Source: Terriglobia bacterium
GTDB taxonomy: Bacteria; Acidobacteriota; Terriglobia; Acidiferrales; UBA7541
Assembly: GCA_020073375.1 (NCBI GenBank)
Contig: JAIQFG010000006.1
Location: forward strand, 1-64,000
Reading direction: 5' to 3'
DNA: 64,000 bases
The notes under the pieces were generated by a model. That model had not been told where the DNA came from and searched no databases. It worked only from the letters and a program-made list of their open reading frames with translations. Below, in pieces: positions 32,701-39,990 of the stretch; position 1 is the stretch's first letter, and each line of letters opens with the position of its first letter. The position numbers were made by a program, and so were the translations under genes.

Positions 32701-33686
32701 AGGTGATAACTGCCGTGCGCCGAAAAATCGCCGGGATGGAACCACACATATTTTAAGTTGACCGGATTGGCCGTGAAGCGGCCGCCGGCGCTCCACGCGT
32801 CTCCGGCATACCGGCCGTCTCCCGCGAATTCCAGGCGCCCGGGAGGAGCGTCCTTCTGCCGCAAGATCGACCAAATATCCTCGAGGCGAATCTGCGCGCG
32901 GTATTTGAAATCCCACGCCGGATGGGAAAAACTGGCGAGGTTGGCCTGCGCGTCAACCTCGCTGTGCAGCGTTTTCCATTGCATCTGGGCCACGGCAAAA
33001 GAGTCGGCGCGGAGAGCGAATCGCGCGATGATGTCCGAGGTAAACGGCAAAAATTTCAGGGCCGAAATTTCACACTGCTGCCAGCTGGTTTGCCCCAGGT
33101 AGACGGGCCCGCCGCTATCGCTGGCGTAGTCCATGGAGAACGCGAATTTTCCGCCCTTCGCGGAAAAGGGCGTGCGCAGATCGTTCCAGACGATCTCACC
33201 GTCTTCCAGGCGCAACTGCGCGATCTTCAAATCGATCAAACTCTGCACCGGCAATTTGCCGGGGCCGGCCGGGGCTTTCGGCCCCGGAAGATTGGTCGAG
33301 CCGTCCTTATCGATGCGGACATTCACTGAAAAATGCGACATGACCACGTTGCCGAGGGAAATCTTCCGGCTCCAGAGAGATTCAACGTGGATATCGAACA
33401 GCAGGCGGTCCGCGTGAAATAGGGGCGGAGCGCTTTGCGGTTCGCGGCCGTGCAGCGTAAGGCCGTCAAAGCGCGCGCCCAGCGTGCGCCAGGCGAAATG
33501 GAAATTGCCCAGCTCGACGCGCGCGCCTGTAGCTTTCTCCAGTTGCTCGACAATCGTGCGGCGCGCCCACAGATCGGCCAATCCGCTGGCGATGATATAA
33601 GCGATCGCCAGGCCGGCAACGAGCGCCAGGCCGACGGCGAGCCCTAGCCCGTGCTTCAATCCGAATTTTCGTTTCGCGCCGCTCAT
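29715..33686 (-). CDS. tamB: TamB-like translocation and assembly module protein (DUF490/AsmA-like)
   Basis: The 1323-residue protein has one N-terminal membrane helix (LGLAVGLALVAGLAIAYIIA), an AsmA-like beginning (GARVELGNFHFAW, RKISLGNVVMSHFSVNVR) and a very long beta-rich body. The C-terminal TamB domain shows GHIHLLSGEMNFRGNQYTIA, INFANPFRLDPVLNVEA, LPSTDIIELLALGQTTEEN and FGISHFRVGP. TamB spans the periplasm and works with an Omp85 protein to move lipids or fold outer-membrane proteins. It is last in a three-gene operon, 22 bp after the SurA-like gene, and its Omp85 partner is first. Confidence 0.9.
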   Translation of the reverse strand: MSGAKRKFGLKHGLGLAVGLALVAGLAIAYIIASGLADLWARRTIVEQLEKATGARVELGNFHFAWRTLGARFDGLTLHGREPQSAPPLFHADRLLFDIHVESLWSRKISLGNVVMSHFSVNVRIDKDGSTNLPGPKAPAGPGKLPVQSLIDLKIAQLRLEDGEIVWNDLRTPFSAKGGKFAFSMDYASDSGGPVYLGQTSWQQCEISALKFLPFTSDIIARFALRADSFAVAQMQWKTLHSEVDAQANLASFSHPAWDFKYRAQIRLEDIWSILRQKDAPPGRLEFAGDGRYAGDAWSAGGRFTANPVNLKYVWFHPGDFSAHGSYHLDPRALDLPDLEALILGGTVSGHVRMGLAKTDFTAETKVHGLQLRQALAAVDNRGLPIVPLHWTSAMDIDATTTWVANFQHVDSRGASVWTAPVIFAPGQIPTAANFGFHFDMDRKVFALQPGEITTPTSRIQFQGGLSMDDSSIDMTVDTDDLAPWDDFINRLRGLDAHPEIITGRFHWQGRLTGPLDDPTFEGHAKGTDARYGDLYWDEMETELTYSSDQLHLERGRLRRGKSSAELELLLALDHWGFAPESEWNFDVNLVGADTDDLQHLLGTSYPARGTLTGQFHGKGTRAKPEFSGLFDLSSATAAAWRFDRARGQLFMGAGEIRISNAEVRLPPHAQGEPAGLLTGNFGYRTDTKDITFDVTGAGLPLEAISKIQSERLPVGGRLNLQARGQGPLTSPEIHATLRLIDLKLGKDVVGSFDAKADSDGHHLTATIDSAMAAGRLSGKMDVTMGGDYPITAEATAERIDFDPFLMSAMHLSKLNGHSLVDGHFAIAGFGAKAETIAVEANLSRITFDFEKVKLENAGPVRLTYHQDEVRVEPASFKGTDTDFLLSGSARFSGDRALNLRLDGAVSLQLLAGFVPQLEAGGRAQINAAVAGTLVTPRFNGKVHIEGASLRYGDFPAGLSNVNGDFNFDAARMVFENVVAESGGGHLDLGGTLTYGEGPLTYTVTVRSDQVRIRYPVGMSWLVAGTLRLSGNNQAATLSGRIVVDRLLMAEGFDLAGFMVSSKEPVNGPSTTSPFLRNLQFDIQGESSPDSRMEWSGARLQTDASLRLRGTWEHPILLGHIHLLSGEMNFRGNQYTIARGDINFANPFRLDPVLNVEATTTIRQYEVTLDFTGPASRLTLAYRSDPPLPSTDIIELLALGQTTEENTARSATGQNPGAGASTLLSEAISSQLGGRIERLFGISHFRVGPSVANLNTQQNSIASVTIEQQVSRGLVITYITDVTTTQYQVIQMEYTINREFSVVALRDENGTFGLDVVRKTRFK

Positions 33687-33708
33687 GCCATTGAATCCCG
33701 GTCCACGC

Positions 33709-34371
33709 TCACGGCTTGGACGCCGGAAGCTCCCGTTCGATCTTCAAACGCGATTTTGTTTCGTCCAGCCATTTCGCGGTAAGGCTGGAGATTCCGCGCT
33801 GCACCAGGACTTCGCGGATCTGCTCCTCGACGTCTCCCCGGGGGGGAGGAATCTGATTTGTTCTTGCGAGTTCCGGCAGCAGCTCTTTCTTGTAGTACGC
33901 GTCCAAGTCGGCGGATTCGACTTGCACGGAGGGCCGGAATTTATAATCGAGGTATCGCTCGATGTAAATCTGCCGCGATAGCAGTTGGCGCACTTCATCC
34001 ACGGAAAGGCCCAGCTCGCGGAGCTTTGCGGCGTAAGCCGGCGGCCCGGCGAAGCTGGAGGTGAGCCGGGTTAGTTCGCGGTCAACCTCCGTTTGCGCCG
34101 GATCGGGAAAATGGGACGCCGCGGCTTCGGTCTGGACCATCCACTGTTCGATTAGTTCGGACAGCAATTGGTCGTCGCTTTCCGCCTTGCCTTCGATCAG
34201 CTGCTGGAACGCGCCCAGCTCCCGCACCTGGCTTTGCAGGATGATGTCGCCCTCGATGCGGGCCACAATGCGGTCCACCACGCGCCCGGACTGCGCAGCC
34301 GCCAGAGCGCCGCCCGGGAGCGCCCCTTGTGCCGCCAGGGTCACCACAAAAATGAAAATCGCGCGCCGCAT
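33709..34371 (-). CDS. SurA N-terminal-like periplasmic chaperone
   Basis: The 220-residue product has a signal peptide (IFIFVVTLAAQGALPGGALA) and then the SurA N-domain pattern: VVDRIVARIEGDIILQSQVR, LLSELIEQWMVQTEAA and LRELGLSVDEVRQLLSRQ. The last is followed by YIERYLDYKF, then a C-terminal helix. No parvulin isomerase domain is present, so it acts as a chaperone only. It overlaps the Omp85 stop by ATGA and sits between Omp85 and TamB, so it likely brings unfolded outer-membrane proteins to that machinery. Confidence 0.85.
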   Translation of the reverse strand: MRRAIFIFVVTLAAQGALPGGALAAAQSGRVVDRIVARIEGDIILQSQVRELGAFQQLIEGKAESDDQLLSELIEQWMVQTEAAASHFPDPAQTEVDRELTRLTSSFAGPPAYAAKLRELGLSVDEVRQLLSRQIYIERYLDYKFRPSVQVESADLDAYYKKELLPELARTNQIPPPRGDVEEQIREVLVQRGISSLTAKWLDETKSRLKIERELPASKP

Positions 34372-37300
34372 CAGAACGTTGTCCCCAGATTGATGAAGAA
34401 TTGAAATGCCGGAAGCCGCGACAAGCCCACGCCGGGATTGCCGTTCACGGTTGTGGGCACCAGGAAACGCGCCGGGTTCAGCTGATAGCCAAGATCAAGC
34501 GCCACCGGCCCGATCGGCGTGCCGTAGCGAATCTCGAATCCCACCGTGTGCGAAAAATAATTGAGTTCGTTGCCGCAATTGGTCAGGCACGCCGTGGTCG
34601 GCTGGCCGTTCCCGCCCGTCGCCGGGCCGATCACGGGAAGTGCGGGCGCGGAGCGCAGCGTGATTTGCCGGACGTTCGAGAAAACGTTTCCGGCGTCATA
34701 GAACAGAGCGCCGCCCAGCCGGTCGCCGATCAGGGGCAGGTGCATCGGGAATCGCAAGTCCTGGTTAAAGACCAGCATCGCCTGGCCGCCGATCGGAAAC
34801 CCGGTGATGGGATCGCGCGGGCCGGCCTGGTTCAATCCAAATCCGCGCAAGGATGTGCCGCCTCCAGCAAAGAACCGTTCGGGCAGCGGGATATCGCCGG
34901 AGACAGAATTGCCGTACGGAGTCTGAATCCCAAATCGGGTGGATCGCGCGAACACCAGGCGGCGGCCGATGGGATGGTAGGTCGAGTTCTGCAAGTACAC
35001 GCGCAGGAAGTTGGCCGACGAACCGAGCGGCTTCATGGCTACGCTGATGTCCACGTTTTCAAAATCGCCGCGGCTGGCATCGGAAGCGCTGTTGCGGCGG
35101 TCCCGCAGCCAGGCCACGCCGAATTCGGAAACCAGTGTGTTCTGGCTGAACAGGGGAATCAGCTCACTGTCAATTTTCAGGTTGCTGGCGATGACGTGGC
35201 GGAAGGCGTAGCGGTAAAGCAGGGAGCTGGTGGGCGAAAGAGTTTGCGCGAGGCGCACGGAACCTTCCGCGCGGCGGGAATCGAAGGTCTGGATGTCGCG
35301 CGCCGTCTCGTAATAGGTGGAAAGCTGCAGGCTGAAATTGGGCGATGCGAAATAATTCGGGGCCGTATAGGTGAGCAGCGCGCGCCCCTGAATGGTGCTC
35401 GCGCGCACCTTGAATGAAAGGGCGTCGGCGCGCCCGGTGAGATTGGCCTTGGTCATCTCCAGCGTGAAGCGCGGGGCCACGCTGAGCGACGTGCTGGTCG
35501 CCCCGCTGCCCAGGCGCTGCGCCTCCAGCCCCAGGCCGTAAGCGACGGTGTAGCGCTTGGCTTCGTCGACCATGACCACCACGTTTTTTTCCGTACTCTC
35601 GCCCTCCGGATTTTGCGGCGCAACCGTCACGCGGCTGAAAACTCCCAGGTTGTAAAGCTTCCGTTGCGTCTCCACCACCGCGCCTTCGCTCAGCGGCTCC
35701 CCGGCGCGAATGCCCACCTGGCGGGAGATCACGCCCGGGCGCGTGTGTTCGTACCCGCTCAGAAGCACGCGAGCCACGCGCACCTGCGGCCCTTCGGTGA
35801 TGTGATACATCAGGCGCACGCGCGGTGGCGCATCCGGCTTTGCCGGAGCCAATTTCTCGACGTCGGCGGAAAAGCGCGCTTGTGAAAATCCCTGATCGTA
35901 GTAGAGAGCCAGGATGTTGTCGCGGTCGGAGGAAACGTTGAATTCGGAGTACGGCTGGCCCGCGGAGGAGCCGATGACGCCGAGCAGTTCGTCCATGCTG
36001 AGCTGCTGGTTTCCGTCGATCATCACTTCGGCAACTCGCGTCTGCTGGCCTTCGTTGATTTGGAATTGGACGAACAAATCTCCCTTGTGGTCGCGGTAAT
36101 TGTCCACAAGCTGGCTGTGCACCTCGACATCCGGGAAGCCGTTGGCGTCGTACAGCGTGCGGATGGAGGCGACGTCATCCTGCAGCAGCGCGTCGGAAAA
36201 CCGGCCGGGCGAAGCGTACGCGGCCGGTTGAATCTTCAACCGGCCGGTTAGAAGGGCCGAGCTGAAATACTGGTTGCCCGCGAACGCAACCCCCACCAGG
36301 CGATGGACTTCGCCGCGATCGACGTGGTAGGTCACCGTCCGCGAGGGGCGCTGCGCCGCTTTGCCGGCCACTTCGGGAGTGGAATCGGCGGACGTGTACG
36401 TCACCTTGGCGTCAAAGTAGCCCGTGCGCTCGAAATATTCGCGCAACGACCTGCGGCCTTCCTGCAGCAGGTCCTCGTCCACCGCGCCCTCCTCATAGAT
36501 GGGCACCAACCGGCGCAGCGTGCGCATGGGAACTTTCGCGCCGTCGACGGCCACGCGAACTTCGGAGCCCGCGTACAGCGTGACGTCCAGGGGCACGCGA
36601 TTTGACTTCGCATCGTACGCGCCGCGGTGGATGGTGACGCGCGCGCCGAGATAATTTTTGTCCGCCATCCATTTCCGTTCGCGCTCGGCGGCCTTGTTCA
36701 GCCGGTCGGAGGTAATCTCGCCGCCTTCCCCGAGACGGAGGCGTCCGCGAAGTTCGGCGTCGGAAAATTGCGTCTGGTTTTGAATGGTGATTGCGCCGAT
36801 GCGGGCGCGCGGGCCGGGCGTGACGCGCACATGGACGTCCATGGCGAGCGTTTCCGGATGCGGCGTGGTTTCGTATTTAATCATGGCCTGATACTGGCCG
36901 TCGTCCTCGAAAGTCTGATGCAGCCGGTCAACGGCGTCCTTCATGTCGCTTTCGCGGAACGTTTCGCCCACGTTCAAGCGCAGCGACGATAAGGCCAGCG
37001 CCTCGCTGGGCGGTTCGTGCAATCCATCAATCAGCACGCGATTGATGTAAAAATTCTGACGAACCACGAAATCCAGGCGCACGCCGCCCGGCACATCGTT
37101 CAATTCCGCGCGCAAATCCGCGTAACGGCCGGAACGAAACAGCTCGCGAAGGCTCGCGCTCTCCTTTTCCATCGAAAACGGCTGGCCAGGCTGAAGCGTC
37201 AGTTGAGCTGGATTTTGTTCCAAAACGGCGCCGGATTCGGTGACCACGCGCACGCCGACCAGCTGCGGCGGCTCACCGGAGGGATTGCTCTGCGCTGCGG

Positions 37301-37376
37301 CCGGGCTCGCGCAGAACCAGCAGAACGCCGCTAGCCAGACGGCGAACCGTACAAAGAGGCGTTGTTCGCTTCGCAT
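34371..37376 (-). CDS. Omp85-family outer-membrane assembly protein (BamA/TamA-type)
   Basis: The 1001-residue product has a signal peptide (FAVWLAAFCWFCASPAAA-QS), a series of POTRA domains and a C-terminal barrel. I count about seven POTRA-like starts (LVGVRVVTESG, YINRVLIDGL, RIGAITIQNQ, VRVAVDGAK, LVGVAFAGNQ, VAEVMIDGNQ, VARVLLSGYE), more than the five of E. coli BamA or three of TamA. The barrel has the conserved ERFFAGGGTSLRGFGLNQ (the RGF lid motif) and ends in aromatic NLGTTF. It inserts outer-membrane proteins. First in an operon with SurA-like and TamB genes, it is more likely the TamA-side partner. ATG 37376 follows a GTG in frame; no strong ribosome site is seen. Confidence 0.9.
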   Translation of the reverse strand: MRSEQRLFVRFAVWLAAFCWFCASPAAAQSNPSGEPPQLVGVRVVTESGAVLEQNPAQLTLQPGQPFSMEKESASLRELFRSGRYADLRAELNDVPGGVRLDFVVRQNFYINRVLIDGLHEPPSEALALSSLRLNVGETFRESDMKDAVDRLHQTFEDDGQYQAMIKYETTPHPETLAMDVHVRVTPGPRARIGAITIQNQTQFSDAELRGRLRLGEGGEITSDRLNKAAERERKWMADKNYLGARVTIHRGAYDAKSNRVPLDVTLYAGSEVRVAVDGAKVPMRTLRRLVPIYEEGAVDEDLLQEGRRSLREYFERTGYFDAKVTYTSADSTPEVAGKAAQRPSRTVTYHVDRGEVHRLVGVAFAGNQYFSSALLTGRLKIQPAAYASPGRFSDALLQDDVASIRTLYDANGFPDVEVHSQLVDNYRDHKGDLFVQFQINEGQQTRVAEVMIDGNQQLSMDELLGVIGSSAGQPYSEFNVSSDRDNILALYYDQGFSQARFSADVEKLAPAKPDAPPRVRLMYHITEGPQVRVARVLLSGYEHTRPGVISRQVGIRAGEPLSEGAVVETQRKLYNLGVFSRVTVAPQNPEGESTEKNVVVMVDEAKRYTVAYGLGLEAQRLGSGATSTSLSVAPRFTLEMTKANLTGRADALSFKVRASTIQGRALLTYTAPNYFASPNFSLQLSTYYETARDIQTFDSRRAEGSVRLAQTLSPTSSLLYRYAFRHVIASNLKIDSELIPLFSQNTLVSEFGVAWLRDRRNSASDASRGDFENVDISVAMKPLGSSANFLRVYLQNSTYHPIGRRLVFARSTRFGIQTPYGNSVSGDIPLPERFFAGGGTSLRGFGLNQAGPRDPITGFPIGGQAMLVFNQDLRFPMHLPLIGDRLGGALFYDAGNVFSNVRQITLRSAPALPVIGPATGGNGQPTTACLTNCGNELNYFSHTVGFEIRYGTPIGPVALDLGYQLNPARFLVPTTVNGNPGVGLSRLPAFQFFINLGTTF

Positions 37377-37398
37377 CACTTTTCACAACAGAACCAGC

Positions 37399-37432
37399 GT
37401 AGCACAGCCCGGTTGCCTGTCCGGGAGCAAAA
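37399..37432. repeat. Family A half-element
   Basis: GTAGCACAGCCCGGTTGCC-TGTCCGGG resembles a decayed single half of the family, just upstream of the Omp85 operon. Confidence 0.5.
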
Positions 37433-37496
37433 TCTGAAGAAAACGCGGAACCTGACACTCGATTTCCGGGATGGGGGCGGCGGGGATATGATGGAC

Positions 37497-37524
37497 AGTA
37501 GGACAGGCTTCAGCCTGTCCTACC
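37497..37524. repeat. Family A single hairpin
   Basis: AGTAGGACAGGCTTCAGCC-TGTCCTACC is a perfect palindromic hairpin, 20 bases before the E1-like start. It leaves no room for a usual promoter between. Confidence 0.85.
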
Positions 37525-37544
37525 AAAGAGGCCGAACCGCCCAC

Positions 37545-38594
37545 ATGGATCCAAAGACGTACGAGCGATACTCCCGGCAGATCTTATTCGGCGAAATCGG
37601 CGAAGCGGGGCAGCAGCGCCTGCTCGATTCCTCGGCCGTGATCGTGGGCTGCGGGGCGCTGGGCACGGCGCTGGCCAATCTTCTGGTGCGCGCGGGAGTG
37701 GGAAAACTGCGCATCGTGGACCGCGATTTTGTGGAGCCGTCGAACCTGCAGCGGCAAACCCTGTTCGAGGAGTCCGACGCCGCCGAGGCCCTGCCCAAGG
37801 CCGTGGCGGCGGAGCGCCGGCTGCGCGCCATCAATTCGGGCGTGTCGGTCGAGGGTGTCGTCGCGGACGTGAGCCCTAAAAATGCCGAGGAATTGTTGCG
37901 CGGATTTCCGCTCATCCTGGACGGCACGGATAATTTCGAGACGCGCTTTCTGCTGAATGACGTTGCCGTCCATCTGCATGTGCCATGGATTTACGCCGCA
38001 GTGGTGGCGAGCTACGGCGTGACGCTTACAGTGCGTCCGGAGAAAACTGCCTGCCTGGCGTGCGCGCTCGAATCCGGCGGCGCGGCCGAAGGCGAAAACG
38101 GCTCGCGCGCGCACTCGGGAGCGGAAGACACCTGCGACACCATCGGCGTGATCGGCGCCGCCGCGGGCGTGATCGCGTCGATCGAAGCGGCCGAAGCCAT
38201 CAAGCTGCTCCTGGGCAAACCCGCGGGTGGGCGCCTGCTTTCGTTTGACGTGTGGACGGGACGGTTTCAATCCGTGCGCGTGGCGCGCGATCCCGCCTGC
38301 CGCGCCTGCGCGCATCATGATTTCCGCTATCTCGAAGGCGAAGCGCAGCCGCATCTGACCATGTGCGGCCGCGACTCGGTGCAAATCCACGAGCGGCGCC
38401 GCCAGCTCGATCTCGCCGCGCTCGGCAAACGCATCGCGCCCACCGTCGCCGAAGTCCGCGAGAACGGATTCCTGCTGCGCTTCCGCGTGCCGCCCTATGA
38501 GATGACCGTCTTCGCCGATGGCCGCGCCATCGTCAAGGGCACGCGCGACACCGGCGTGGCGCGTTCGCTGTATGCGCGGTATATCGGGACGTAG
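37545..38594 (+). CDS. ThiF/MoeB/HesA-family adenylyltransferase (E1-like)
   Basis: The 349-residue enzyme opens RYSRQILFGEIGEAGQQRL and has the nucleotide motif AVIVGCGALGTALANLLVRA (about residue 34). Then come DRDFVEPSNLQRQTLF, LPKAVAAERRLRAIN and LILDGTDNFETRFLLNDV. Two CxxC zinc pairs follow (CLAC and CRAC), as does the catalytic-cysteine region EDTCDTIGVIGAAAGVIASI. Such enzymes adenylylate the C-terminal glycine of ThiS- or MoaD-like sulfur carriers. The last 70 residues (IHERRRQLDLAALGKRI to the end) form a small extra domain of unclear role. No carrier gene is nearby, so thiamine or molybdopterin use is undecided. Confidence 0.9.
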   Translation: MDPKTYERYSRQILFGEIGEAGQQRLLDSSAVIVGCGALGTALANLLVRAGVGKLRIVDRDFVEPSNLQRQTLFEESDAAEALPKAVAAERRLRAINSGVSVEGVVADVSPKNAEELLRGFPLILDGTDNFETRFLLNDVAVHLHVPWIYAAVVASYGVTLTVRPEKTACLACALESGGAAEGENGSRAHSGAEDTCDTIGVIGAAAGVIASIEAAEAIKLLLGKPAGGRLLSFDVWTGRFQSVRVARDPACRACAHHDFRYLEGEAQPHLTMCGRDSVQIHERRRQLDLAALGKRIAPTVAEVRENGFLLRFRVPPYEMTVFADGRAIVKGTRDTGVARSLYARYIGT

Positions 38595-38600
38595 GTTCGA

Positions 38601-38700
38601 GTAGCACAGCCACTCATGGCTGTGGGGTTTTTGCATTGGCGGTTGAATCGGCGACTCGGCGCGTTCTTCAAAACCAGACAGCCAGGAGTGGCTGCGCTAC
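38601..38700. repeat. Family A palindromic element, paired hairpins
   Basis: GTAGCACAGCCACTCATGGC-TGTGGGGTTTTTGC is mirrored by AAAACCAGACAGCCAGGAG-TGGCTGCGCTAC. It lies between two convergent genes. Confidence 0.85.
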
Positions 38701-38750
38701 CTATATCCGCACGAACCATCATGACTTAAAACCTGTTTCAGCTGCGCGTG

Positions 38751-39242
38751 TCAAACCTCGCAGACATCGTGCTTGGAATGCAGGCGCGTGAGGCCGCGCC
38801 CCATCGCGTTGAGATTTTTCTCGCCCATTATTTTTTCGATGCGCGGGAATACTTCGTTTTCTTCCAGGCGCACGTGATCGTGAAGAAGTTTGCCGACGCG
38901 AGCCACCTCTTCGGGTTCAATGGGACTTTTTTCGGCCAGCCGCCGCTCGAAATCCCGGACGGCCGCGCGAATCTCGGCGTGATCGGCGAGCAGGCGCACC
39001 ACGCCGGCGTCCTGATCGAGCCGCGTGTGCCGCGCGTACTCCGGCAGGAGCACTTCCTCCTCCTCGCGAAAATGAACGTGCCCGGTCTTATGCCAGAACT
39101 TTACAAATTTCTCCGCCTGGCGCTGAGCAGCAGCCGCGCGCTTTCCCTCCGGCGCTTCGGCTGCGCGCCGCATCCCCAGCGCCTGAATCAGCGCGAAATG
39201 GTGGTGCTGGCTTAAGGGATGCAGGCTGGGATGGCGTTTCAT
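38751..39242 (-). CDS. Hemerythrin HHE-domain protein
   Basis: The 163-residue helical protein shows the hemerythrin iron-ligand spacing: HPLSQHHHFALIQ, FWHKTGHVHFREEEEVLLPE, LLADHAEIRAAVRDFE and LHDHVRLEENEVFPRIEKIM. These give the His and Glu ligands of a di-iron centre. Such cytoplasmic proteins sense or store oxygen or deal with reactive species. It starts 20 bp after the stop of the gene upstream on the same strand, and the two are probably one unit. Confidence 0.9.
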   Translation of the reverse strand: MKRHPSLHPLSQHHHFALIQALGMRRAAEAPEGKRAAAAQRQAEKFVKFWHKTGHVHFREEEEVLLPEYARHTRLDQDAGVVRLLADHAEIRAAVRDFERRLAEKSPIEPEEVARVGKLLHDHVRLEENEVFPRIEKIMGEKNLNAMGRGLTRLHSKHDVCEV

Positions 39243-39262
39243 GGCAAGAAAGACCGCCGAGG

Positions 39263-39610
39263 CTAGGAGCCGGTGCGGCCGATGGGCTGGCGCAGGGCGG
39301 CGCGGTCCAGGTTTTCGCGCAGGTTCATCAGCGTCAGGAAGGTATTGAGGATGCGGGCCTTCATTTCGTCGGCCAGCGTCAGGCCGCTGGTTGAGGCCCT
39401 GGACAGCATTTCGCCCTGCTCGGCGATGTAGCGGATGATTTCGACCTGGCGGGCATGGGGGGTCTTTCCGTAGACAGTTTCGCGCCGCATTTGGGCGCAC
39501 TCTTTTTCGATCTGCATCGTGAAGTGCAGCACGCAAAGGTGCACGGAATCGAGCGCGTGGGGTACCGGGCCCTTGCATCCGTGTTCGCTGCACGCTGTCA
39601 GTGTTGGCAT
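39263..39610 (-). CDS. Conserved small protein with Cys/His cluster
   Basis: The 115-residue product begins MPTLTACSEHGCKGPVPHAL and continues HLCVLHFTMQIEKEC. It carries a Cys-x4-Cys and a His-x-Cys-x2-His spacing that could hold a zinc. The rest is helical (VEIIRYIAEQGEMLSRA, MKARILNTFLTLMNLRENLD). No family is recognised. It lies just upstream of the hemerythrin gene and probably shares its transcript. 39611-39990 holds two family B hairpins and no gene. Confidence 0.6.
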   Translation of the reverse strand: MPTLTACSEHGCKGPVPHALDSVHLCVLHFTMQIEKECAQMRRETVYGKTPHARQVEIIRYIAEQGEMLSRASTSGLTLADEMKARILNTFLTLMNLRENLDRAALRQPIGRTGS

Positions 39611-39788
39611 GGCTTGGACTAGCCCTGAATTACCAATTGTAAGCGCCAGCCGCGTCAAAAATCCAGCCCGGCACAAGGGGGTGCGCCGAATCAGACATCT
39701 GCCAGGGGGCACCTGTCCGCACACCCCGAAACGCCTTGGCGGGCATGGAGATAGCGTGCCGGGGTACAATATCCCGGCTGGGCCGGTT

Positions 39789-39841
39789 GTGGGCTCTACT
39801 GGGAGCCCACGCAAAAATGTATGGGCTCCACTTGGAGCCCA
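39789..39841. repeat. Family B palindromic repeat, two copies
   Basis: GTGGGCTCTACTGGGAGCCC-AC (39789-39810) and TGGGCTCCACTTGGAGCCCA (39822-39841) are two copies of one hairpin, 11 bases apart. A third copy is at 41856. Confidence 0.85.
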
Positions 39842-39990
39842 CGTAGAAAACATGCGGGCTTTGCTTGTTTGGCCCGCCGGCAGATGAACCCGCGAGGAAG
39901 TATGGATGCGGGCTTTGAGCATTGGCCGGATCAAGGCACACTCACATTTTCTGAAATCCGAGCAGGCAGGAACTGGAGTTCCGAACCATC

